From CAZEYI01 sp964422855 (GTDB lineage: Bacteria > Patescibacteriota > Gracilibacteria > Absconditabacterales > Absconditicoccaceae), in NCBI GenBank assembly GCA_964422855.1, contig CAYRCS010000025.1, forward strand, positions 1 to 14,858: DNA of 14,858 nt, in the 5' to 3' direction. Numbering within the stretch: position 1 is the first letter of the stretch; every line of letters starts with the position of its first letter. Positions 8,205 through 14,858 of this stretch are shown in pieces. The notes under the pieces were generated by a model, which saw nothing but the letters and a program-made list of their open reading frames with translations, was not told the DNA's origin and searched no databases. The translations under genes were made by a program, and so were the position numbers.

Positions 8205-8585
8205 ATGGAAAATCCTAACTACGAAACCTATACCTGACAGTATAGGCACAATTATTATAAAAATTTATCAAATATCGTTAGTGAGACATCTAACTTCGTT
8301 TTGGAAAACATTACACAAACAGAGGGAAAAAAACGAGTAATACATACATACGATACAATATGTAATGAGATTAAAGAAAGTAGGAAACAAAACAAAAACA
8401 GCGTACAAAAAACTATCTGAATCCATGCCATCTATGTTGCAGATGAAGACAAACAGCTCAACCCGTATCACAAAGATCTTTTGAAAAAATTGAGAGGCGA
8501 TGGTTATCAGATTGATATAATGCCAGATCCACATCCTAGAGCATTGCCATTGTCTTATGATATCATCATCAAAATCTCTCGATAA
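8205..8585 (+). CDS. Unrecognised 126-aa protein, visible only with code 25
   Basis: With TGA = Gly at 8235 and 8418 an open frame runs from ATG to TAA. It begins MENPNYETYTGQYRHNYYKN and includes KTIGIHAIYVADEDKQLNPY and LRGDGYQIDIMPDPHPRALP near the end. The composition looks like a soluble, charged protein with an aromatic N-terminus; I see no signal peptide, membrane helix or known motif. Under the standard code it falls apart. It sits alone on the plus strand between the divergent dismutase promoter and the helicase. A second frame (ATG 8557, TAA 8653) overlaps its end and also reads like protein, so the true C-terminus may differ. The function is unknown. Confidence 0.6.
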
Positions 8586-8655
8586 TCTCACTAGTAATCA
8601 CTCAGGATATCAGTATTATGTAAATAACAATGGGACAGTGCCATATCCGCAGTAA
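8557..8655 (+). other. Overlapping +1-frame small ORF at the 3' end of the 126-aa gene
   Basis: ATG 8557 to TAA 8653 gives 32 residues ending YQYYVNNNGTVPYPQ, in the +1 frame relative to the gene it overlaps by 29 bases. It could be an independent small ORF, the displaced C-terminus after a frameshift mutation or assembly error, or chance. No slippery-site signal is obvious. Confidence 0.2.
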
Positions 8656-8677
8656 GGTTCTATTGTTATGGACCTTA
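8653..8677 (+). terminator. Weak hairpin before the helicase gene
   Basis: TAAGGTTC (8653-8660) pairs with GGACCTTA (8670-8677), allowing one G-U pair, with a 9-base loop. It is followed by CCCTTTTAATAT, a poor U tract. It could terminate the small upstream gene or simply be a leader hairpin of the helicase. No other feature is seen in 8586-8704. Confidence 0.3.
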
Positions 8678-8704
8678 TAGTCCCTTTTAATATCAAACAA
8701 ACAC

Positions 8705-10336
8705 ATGTTATTTAGCGAACTGGGCCTCCAGCCAGAGATTCTCAAATCTTTAGAAAAAAAAGGTTATACGAGTCCTACGGAGATCCAAGAAAAAACAATC
8801 CAAGCATTTACATCCGGCAAGCATATCGTCGGACAATCACAGACAGGTACTGGTAAAACAGCTGCCTTTGTTATCCCACTTCTCAACGCAATTGATCCAA
8901 AATCAAAAGGCGCACAAGTGATCGTTATGTGTCCTACCAGAGAATTGGCGACACAGACAGAAGAAGAATTTTTCAATCTATCACGAGGACTTATCGGTGT
9001 CAAAACTTGTACAGTTGCTGGTGGTATGTCTGTCCGCAGACAACAAGAAAAACTCCAACAAGGAGCACAATTCATCATCGCTACGCCAGGTAGATTGATG
9101 GATTTGATCGATAAACGCATTATTAATTTGAGCAAGGTAAGTTATGTCGTTCTCGATGAAGCTGACCGTATGTTTGATATGTGATTTAGAGATGATATTG
9201 ATTATATCCTCAGCAAGATCCCAGCCATCAAACAAATGATGAGTTTTTCTGCAACAGTAACATCAGAATTACAACAATTACTCGGTCGTTATATCGGTTC
9301 AGAATATACAAATATCAAGATCGCTGCACAGAGTATCGTTGTTGATAGGATAGATCATGCGTTTATCCGTATTCAGGGTAGACACAAAGAAGAGATGTTG
9401 GAAAAATATCTCGAAGCACACAAGGATCAAAAAATCCTCATCTTTACGCAGATGAAACATGTTGCATCGACAGTAGCAAGAAATCTTCATGATCAAGGAT
9501 ATAAAGTTGCTGCTTTACATGGCGATATCGATCAGAGAGTGAGAAATATCACCATCAAAGATATCAAAGCTGATAAAGTAAAAATATTGGTTGCAACTGA
9601 TGTTGCTAGTCGTGGATTAAATCTCAATGACATCCAATTGGTTATCAACTATGATGTTCCACAAGATCCAGAAAGTTATGTACACCGTATCGGTCGTACA
9701 GCAAGAGCTGGACAGTCAGGTAAGGCTATCACATTGGTCACAGAAAGTGAAATGAGTTCTATTCATGCTATCGAAAGAAAAAACAAGATACAGATCAAAG
9801 AAATAGATGCAGACGGTAATGAAAAACCAAGAACATATACCAAACATCATGACGCTGGTTTCGCATACAAACGTTCAAGATCAGGTGGAGGATATCGCGG
9901 TAGATCAGGCGGTGGTTCAAGAGGCGGATATGGTGCCGGTGGTAGATCATCAGATAGACCGACCTATAGTTCTGCAAGACCAGCAGGAGATCGTCCTGCG
10001 TATGGTGCTGATAGACCAGCAAGACCAGCAGGAGACAGACCAGCATACGGCGCATCCAGACCAAGTTATGGTAGCGATAGACCAAGATGAGATCGCCCAG
10101 CATACGGCGCATCCAGACCTTCATACGGAGCTGACAGATGAGCTCCAAGATCAGATGGTGGATCAAGAGGTGGATATAGCGATAGACCAGCAAGACCAGC
10201 AGGAGACAGACCAGCATATGGTGCATCTAGACCAAGCCATAGTAGCGATAGACCAAGATGAGATCGTCCTTCGCATGGTGGTAGTTCTAGACCGTCACGC
10301 CCACAGAGACCTGAACGCAGATCATATGATAGATAG
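8705..10336 (+). CDS. DEAD-box RNA helicase with long repetitive R/G/S/P-rich tail
   Basis: A 543-aa ATP-dependent RNA helicase. The motifs appear in order: Q motif GYTSPTEIQ (20-28), Walker A SQTGTGKT (45-52), PTRELA, TPGR, DEAD at 151-154, SAT at 182-184, then the second RecA lobe with LHGDIDQRVRN, VATDVASRGL and HRIGRTAR (327-334). The Gly of FDMGF just after DEAD is TGA (9182), so the standard code would end the protein there. From about residue 389 a low-complexity tail of about 155 residues follows: GGGYRGRSGGGSRGG, then repeats of DRPAYGASRPSYGSDRPRG. The tail contains three more TGA glycines and ends at TAG. Such basic tails bind RNA in RhlE/CsdA/DeaD-like helicases and suggest roles in ribosome assembly or RNA decay. 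Elp3 follows 22 bases later. Confidence 0.96.
10010..10266 (+). repeat. 86-bp direct repeat in the helicase tail
   Basis: Copies at 10010-10095 and 10181-10266 are nearly identical and start 171 bases apart, a multiple of three. Each encodes DRPARPAGDRPAYGASRPS and then the TGA-containing DRPRG. Shorter partial copies lie at 9955-10009 and 10091-10140. The tail evidently grows by in-frame duplication. Confidence 0.85.
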
Positions 10337-10358
10337 TTTTGACTAGATAAGTCACGAC

Positions 10359-12233
10359 ATGCAAGAGAAATTGGAATCCTTGATACAAGAGTTAGCACAT
10401 ACAAATGCGGACCACTTGTCCAAGGATTTTCTCTTATTGCAAAAAAGAAAATTTGCCAAATTTCATAAACTATCTGAGGTCCCATCCAATACACAACTCA
10501 TACGCGTATACCAAGATTTGGTGAGAGATGGTTCCTTGGAGACCAACAAACCCTTGGAACAATTACTCAGAAAAAGATCAATCAGATCTGAGTCAGGGAT
10601 TGTGCCAATTCAAGTTTTGACCAAGCCATTTCGATGTCCGGGCAAATGTATCTTTTGCCCAAATGATTTCACCATGCCAAAGAGCTACATCAACACCGAG
10701 CCCGGTGCGATGAGAGCTTTGCTCAATAATTTTGATCCTATCAAACAAGTATATAATAGATTACTTTCTCTTACATTGACCGGTCACGATACAGACAAGA
10801 TAGAGATGATAGTCCTGGGTGGTACATGGGATGTATATCCAGAAGAATATAAAACAGATTTCATCAAAAAACTCTATGACGCCTGCAATACATTTCCGCA
10901 ATTTTTCGACAGTGTCGCGATGAATCCAGATCTAGCCAAGAAGTATTCCTACACGATCCCTGAATTGAGCGACATCCAACTCCCAGATACTATTGATGAA
11001 TCCGAGAAGATTAACGAAACCGCAGCACACAGAATTATTGGGCTGACTATAGAAACCAGACCAGAGTATGTGACTGATGAAAATTGCCAGTACTGGAGGA
11101 TGCTTGGTGTTACAAGATTGGAGGTCGGATTGCAAAACTTATTTGACGACGTCTTAGACAAAAATAAGAGAGGACATAGCGTCCAACAGTGTAGAGAAGC
11201 AGTCCACAAGCTCAGACAATATGGCTTCAAAATGTCGCTCCACATGATGCCAGGATTGTACGGTTCTACCTACGAAAAAGACCTCGAATCATTTAGAATG
11301 CTGTACGCTGATCCATTTTTCAAACCAGATGAAATTAAATTCTACCCGACATCAGTCATCCCAAATACAGAACTCTACGAACTGTATCTCAAAGGTGAAT
11401 ATAAGCCATTAGAAGCAGAAACTATCCAGAAACTCATCAGAGAAACATTCTTAAACATCATCCCACCATATACCAGGATAAAGAGACTTATTCGTGATAT
11501 CCCATCCACCGAAATTATCGCTGGTTCGAGTATTACCAATCTCTCACAACTCACCCATGACAAGCTCAAAAAACAACGAAAAGATGCTCCGGAAAGTACA
11601 CATCTATATGGTAGGTTATACCCAAAATTACATGTATTTGATTCTTTAGATTTATATCTCCAATCAGAAGCAAAACATCCAGTCTTGGCAGAAGATGAGA
11701 TACAAACATCTATCATCGGAATATCTCCAGATATATCTCATTATAGAAATTTCGTCTCATTGGATACGAGAAGTCGTGAGATTCGTAACAAGCGACAAGT
11801 CAATAATAGTATGCCCAAAGTCGTCAACAAGACAGAGGATAAAGAACAGGCAAATCTTGTCATTAGATCATACAAAACAAGCGTTGGTATGGAGTATTTT
11901 ATCAGTTTTGAAGATTCTCTGGGTTATTTATATGGACTGTGTAGACTTTCTATTCCAAACGGAGGTCAGACGATAGATTTCCCATGATTGGATGACAAGA
12001 CTGCTATCGTGAGAGAACTTCATGTTTACGGACAGCTCGCCAGCTTGCGCAAAAATGAAAAACAAGATACACAGCATAGATGATTTGGTTCACAACTTAT
12101 CGCCGCCGCTGAACAGATCGCCAAACATACAGGATACGAGAAATTGAGTATCATCGCATGAGTAGGAGTAAAGGCCTATTATCGCAAGCTTGGTTATACC
12201 GATGTCGGTACCTATGTCCAAAAAAGCTTGTAA
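10359..12233 (+). CDS. elp3: Elp3: tRNA U34 carboxymethyltransferase (radical SAM/GNAT)
   Basis: A 624-aa enzyme that modifies wobble uridine of tRNA using acetyl-CoA, S-adenosylmethionine and a 4Fe-4S cluster. The cluster motif C-x3-C-x2-C is C93, C97 and C100 in FRCPGKCIFCPNDF, followed by LGGTWDVYPEEY, IGLTIETRPEYV and TRLEVGLQ. The C-terminal acetyltransferase half begins at about 540: ELHVYGQLASL, DTQHRGFGSQLIAAAEQIAK and LSIIAGVGVKAYYRKLGY. The glycines of HRGFG, IIAGVG and DFPGLDD are TGA codons, so the standard code removes the GNAT domain. It is somewhat longer than typical Elp3 (about 550), mainly through extra residues around 195-225 and 475-500. Elp3 without partner Elongator subunits is known in archaea and some bacteria. 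No other Elp gene is in the window. Confidence 0.95.
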
Positions 12234-12239
12234 AAAATA

Positions 12240-12267
12240 TTGCATCGGGCAGATAAATTTATAGTAT
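12240..12267 (+). promoter_or_regulatory. Candidate promoter after elp3
   Basis: TTGCAT (12240-12245) and TAGTAT (12262-12267) are 16 bases apart, starting immediately after the elp3 stop. A start near 12274 would produce a leader containing the small ORF and hairpins ahead of the 152-aa gene. Confidence 0.4.
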
Positions 12268-12295
12268 AGGGCAAATATTTACGCACATCACATCC

Positions 12296-12373
12296 ATGAA
12301 TCACCACTACACAACTGTCAAATTCACACACGTGTATGGTCTATCATGCTGCTGTAGCATAACGATAGCGTAA
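12296..12373 (+). CDS. Possible 25-aa leader peptide with three consecutive cysteines
   Basis: The ATG at 12296 opens a 25-codon frame ending at TAA 12371. It reads MNHHYTTVKFTHVYGLSCCC, then SITIA. The Cys codons overlap a hairpin (12346-12350 with 12356-12360), and the stop codon overlaps the first base of a 10-bp stem (12371-12380 with 12426-12435). The layout resembles attenuator leader peptides, where stalling at a run of one amino acid changes downstream RNA folding. There is no Shine-Dalgarno motif and the downstream gene is unrecognised, so translation is speculative. Confidence 0.3.
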   Translation: MNHHYTTVKFTHVYGLSCCCSITIA

Positions 12374-12435
12374 TTTTCTCAAAGTTCATTCGGGCAAGAA
12401 AAGTTCGTGCACTCCAGCACGTCCAGAGAAAATTA
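12371..12435 (+). promoter_or_regulatory. Structured leader element upstream of the 152-aa gene
   Basis: TAATTTTCTC (12371-12380) pairs exactly with GAGAAAATTA (12426-12435). Inside it, CGTGC (12406-12410) pairs with GCACG (12417-12421) around a 6-base loop, leaving a single-stranded stretch including TTCATTCGGGCAAG. No U tract follows, so it is not a simple terminator. It could be an aptamer, an attenuator or a protein-binding site; I do not match it to a known riboswitch class. Nothing else is apparent in 12234-12478. Confidence 0.45.
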
Positions 12436-12478
12436 ATGAAGGGTTGGCCTATCTTTATTGCTATTTTTTTGTATAATC

Positions 12479-12937
12479 ATGACTACAAATACAATCACAC
12501 AAACTATAGATACCACAACTGTGCAGAACCAAGTCCAAGAAACATTACAATACTCTGATAGTAGGCAAGCAGCACAATCTATCTTTGATATACTTACACA
12601 AACATACAAAGATATTGTTGAAGCTCCATCAGAATTTCAAGAACAGCCATTGTCAGCGTCTGCATTAAAAGATCCTGAGGCCCGAAGATATACAGCACAA
12701 GATATGGATCTTATGAGAAATAGATTGAAAGAAAAGGCGCAGAGAGGTGAAGTATTTGATCAGATATTGTATCCTATTACTAACGAGATCAAAAATAGCA
12801 TGCATTATGAAGTCTTCAAGACATTGGTAGCAAAAATATTAGCAAAACAAGAACAGGCTTATGAAGCAAAAAACGAATATGTTTATGTGTATAGCAGGCA
12901 TACTGTAAGTGAAAAAATACGATCTATTATCAAATAA
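12479..12937 (+). CDS. Unrecognised 152-aa protein
   Basis: A soluble-looking, largely helical protein, rich in Thr and Gln at the N-terminus (MTTNTITQTIDTTTVQNQVQ) and charged later (MDLMRNRLKEKAQRGEVFDQ, KTLVAKILAKQEQAYEAKNE). It has no signal peptide, membrane helix or familiar motif. I prefer the ATG at 12479 to the TTG seven codons upstream. A TATAAT hexamer touches the ATG, but transcription from it would start inside the gene, so the transcript probably starts further up. It has no TGA codons and a TAA stop. The methyltransferase gene starts 8 bases after it, so the two are probably co-transcribed; a role in RNA metabolism would be a guess. Confidence 0.6.
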   Translation: MTTNTITQTIDTTTVQNQVQETLQYSDSRQAAQSIFDILTQTYKDIVEAPSEFQEQPLSASALKDPEARRYTAQDMDLMRNRLKEKAQRGEVFDQILYPITNEIKNSMHYEVFKTLVAKILAKQEQAYEAKNEYVYVYSRHTVSEKIRSIIK

Positions 12938-12945
12938 ATACTTAT

Positions 12946-14019
12946 ATGGAGGTCCTCATAGCTAGCCCTATCGGCGTATCACATCTGACACAAGCAGAAC
13001 TCAAAACTTGCTGATTTTCTGCTCGTGTCGTTTCTCCTGCTTTGTGTACGACACAGGCTGATTGGCCATGAGTCTACAAACTCAATATCAGCTTACGTAC
13101 AGCCAATAGAGTGTATGTCCAGCTTGCTAAATCTCCTGTCAAAAATTTTGATCAACTCTTTGATCTCGTCCAGACGATAGAGCGGTCGCAATACATTGCT
13201 CCCAATCATCCTATCGTCGTCAATGCACAGAGTAGTAACTCAGGTCTCCATAGTGTCAGGACTATCCAATCTATCGCCCACAAATCTATCCTCGTCAAGA
13301 TGACGGGCTCCAGAGAAGCCAAGCGAGAACAAGACGAATCATATATGCCTACAGATCTTTTGATCCAGATCGTCAATGATCAGTGTACCATATGGCTCAA
13401 TACCTCAGGCGAAAGCCTCCACAAGAGATGATATAGAGAACAAGCTGGAGCTGCTCCTATCCAAGAAACCATAGCAGCGGCATTGATCCTACAATCTGGT
13501 CGAGATGCGAAGACTGACTTCCGAGATCCGTGTTGTGGCTCAGGAACGATTGCTATCGAAGCGGCAATGATAGCTGCCAATATAGCTCCAGGTAAGTACA
13601 GAGATTTCGCCTGTCATTTTTTCCCAAATGCAGATGATGCTATCTGGGATAAAGTATATGCAGATGCCCTCGCAGCAGAAAAGACACCAACCATAAGTAT
13701 CAGAGCTACTGATATAGACCCCAAGATGATCACGATGACCCACGAAAACGCCTACAATACAGGCGTAGAAAAATATATCGTCCATAGCGTCAAAGCATTT
13801 GCTCATGACGATACTTTCACCTGATGCATCGTCACAAATCCGCCCTATGGGATCAGAATAGCAGCAGAAGCTGATTTATGTAATCAATTGATAGCACAAT
13901 TAGAAATATGTCGTGGTGGTATGATCGTACCAGAATGACAAAAAGTCCAGTTCCCATGAGCAAAATCTATGCCAGTCCGCAATGGTCCAGAAGACTGTAT
14001 TTTTTGGTACAAACAATAA
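12946..14019 (+). CDS. rlmL: RlmL-type 23S rRNA guanine-N2 methyltransferase (THUMP + UPF0020)
   Basis: A 357-aa SAM-dependent RNA methyltransferase. The N-terminal THUMP-like region covers about residues 1-160 and contains YKLNISLRTANRVYVQLAKS and LHSVRTIQSIAHKSI. The family signature WLNTSGESLHKRGYR with APIQETIAAALI follows; the Gly of HKRGYR is TGA. The SAM motif is DPCCGSGTIAIEAAMIAANI (194-213), then ATDIDPKMI, and the catalytic-loop motif is NPPYG at 298-302. Six TGA codons are read as Gly; the standard code shatters the gene. It ends at TAA. The length equals the single methyltransferase half of the long gamma-proteobacterial RlmKL, as in many other bacteria. The exact target guanosine is not readable from sequence. 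A terminator follows closely. Confidence 0.92.
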
Positions 14020-14040
14020 ACTGTCTCTTTATCGCAAAAA

Positions 14041-14063
14041 AGCCATTTTGTGGCTCTTTTTTT
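14041..14063 (+). terminator. Rho-independent terminator after rlmL
   Basis: AGCCA (14041-14045) and TGGCT (14051-14055) form a stem with a TTTTG loop, preceded by A residues and followed by C and seven T (14057-14063). It lies 21 bases after the methyltransferase stop. Confidence 0.75.
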
Positions 14064-14090
14064 GACAAAACATGCCTCCGGGGATATACT
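14062..14090 (+). promoter_or_regulatory. Strong sigma-70-type promoter
   Basis: A perfect TTGACA (14062-14067) is separated by 17 bases from TATACT (14085-14090). The -35 begins inside the T run of the preceding terminator. The predicted start near 14097 leaves a leader of only about 10-25 bases. TATACT-AGG-AGTATA (14085-14099) is also a small inverted repeat over the -10 and start region that a repressor could use. Confidence 0.8.
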
Positions 14091-14119
14091 AGGAGTATAT
14101 TTATGTTTTGTGCACTGGT

Positions 14120-14858
14120 ATGAGTCTAGAGAAACAAGGTAATGATGATATCCTCAATCCAGCAGATGGAGTTATTGAGTCTACGCAAGATGATTTGTCA
14201 ACTTTAGCGACTGATGTTATTTCTTCTGTACCAGAAAATAAGGAATCACAGCGTGACGCTGCTGATGAGCAATACTATGAACTTGGAAAGACAGATATAG
14301 AAAGTGGTGACTTACAAGATGTTACAGATGCGATAGATACACAAGACAATATCACTGCAAGTAAGATCACTATCTTAGGATGAGCCGATCAGATATTTAT
14401 GAGTGAAGCCAAATGACAAGCAGTCTTGGATGCGGAGATATCCAAATTACAAGCACTAAAATCATCGTTTTCTGCTCCCAATGCAGCTATGATAGATGGT
14501 CTTATCAAAGAACTCACCGATACATCCAAACACACAGAACTTGCAAACAGACCTGAACACAAAAGAGCTGATGGCAGAAGCAATCTGGGTAATGCAAGAC
14601 TCATCGCAGCTAGAATTGCATCATGATATACAGAAATATTGACGACCATCAAAGATAAGATCGCAACAACAGGCACAGATATCCAGATATCATATGATAT
14701 CCCATGGGATAAGTGTGTTATAGGCAATAGCGGAAACAAATTATCTGATAGAAAAATCCATGTAGATATCTCTTTGCAGTTTACAGACGAGCCAAAGAAG
14801 AATGAGAAACCAAAGGATGACAAACCAAAGGATAACGGAGATGATTGGTGAAACGAGA
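14120..14858 (+). CDS. Unrecognised acidic protein (3' end outside window)
   Basis: With TGA = Gly the frame is open from ATG 14120 (alternative TTG 14108) to the window end, at least 246 residues. The N-terminal ~90 residues are strongly acidic and probably disordered (rich in D, E, S, T). Then come a helical, charged region (EISKLQALKSSFSAPNAAMI, DGLIKELTDTSKHTELANR), a more compact part (TDIQISYDIPWDKCVIGNSG, KIHVDISLQF) and a Lys/Asp/Pro-rich stretch KPKDDKPKDNGDDWG. There is no signal peptide or known domain. TGA codons at 14381, 14414, 14624 and 14849 are read as Gly. It has its own strong promoter. AGGAG at 14091 is too far from 14120 to act as its ribosome site, though it is correctly spaced for an out-of-frame ATG at 14103 that ends after seven codons. 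Confidence 0.65.

Noticed and set aside
10010..10266. Direct repeats as a CRISPR array or transposon ends
   Set aside because: The copies are in-frame coding repeats with related, not unique, spacing sequence; no cas or transposase gene is near.
9795..10494. Long ORFs on both strands opposite or beside the helicase tail
   Set aside because: They come from the repetitive low-complexity DNA of the tail; their translations are periodic by-products of the repeat.
12472..12477. TATAAT before the 152-aa gene as its promoter
   Set aside because: It is one base from the ATG, so transcription would begin inside the gene, and no -35 lies at a fitting distance.
1..14858. TGA codons as selenocysteine sites
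   Set aside because: They occur many times per gene at glycine positions, without SECIS-like hairpins and in families not known to contain selenocysteine.
1..14858. tRNA genes, in particular tRNA-Gly(UCA), rRNA or known riboswitches
   Set aside because: No cloverleaf-like sequence, rRNA segment or recognisable riboswitch consensus was seen on either strand by eye; this is not a substitute for a covariance search.

Overview
The window comes from an AT-rich bacterium that reads UGA as glycine (genetic code 25). That code is known from the candidate phyla Absconditabacteria (SR1) and Gracilibacteria, so the source is very probably a member of one of these Patescibacteria (CPR) lineages; I cannot tell which. 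The evidence is internal. Under the standard code almost every conserved gene here is broken. With TGA = Gly each becomes one intact frame, and TGA falls on invariant glycines: IleRS GYRVERKWGRDCHGLP, the DEAD-box LDEADRMFDMGF, the methyltransferase DLGAGDG, superoxide dismutase NNFGSGW, Elp3 QHRGFG, RlmL-type HKRGYR and YraN RGGEID (two adjacent TGAs). Every complete gene ends in TAA or TAG; none uses TGA as stop. All coordinates below use code 25.

Left block, minus strand (1-8055). A divergent promoter near 8122-8148 starts a compact cluster: Mn-type superoxide dismutase, a YraN-family protein, a C-terminal processing protease (S41), a [2Fe-2S] ferredoxin and a sigma-70-like (ECF-size) sigma factor, closed by a hairpin terminator at 4736-4794. 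HU (hup) follows as a single unit with its own promoter and a perfect-palindrome terminator (4295-4324). A second cluster then runs from a membrane-anchored coiled-coil protein through a SAM methyltransferase and a secreted phosphodiester-glycosidase-like protein to isoleucyl-tRNA synthetase, which leaves the window at its left edge.

Right block, plus strand (8205-14858). An unrecognised 126-aa protein, visible only with code 25, is followed by a DEAD-box RNA helicase with a long repetitive R/G/S/P/Y/D tail, Elp3 (tRNA wobble-uridine modification), a structured leader with a possible cysteine-rich small ORF, an unrecognised 152-aa protein, an RlmL-type 23S rRNA methyltransferase and its terminator. 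A textbook promoter (14062-14090) then drives an unrecognised acidic protein that leaves the window at its right edge. Much of the content is translation and RNA metabolism (IleRS, helicase, Elp3, RlmL), beside an oxidative-stress and envelope-protease cluster.

The most striking feature is the isoleucyl-tRNA synthetase. It carries a Nudix hydrolase domain inserted at the entry to the CP1 editing domain. A second insertion, a histidine-phosphatase (phosphoglycerate-mutase-like) domain, begins about 40 residues after the WNISRNRYRG motif. This places two nucleotide or phosphate-ester hydrolase folds inside one tRNA synthetase.
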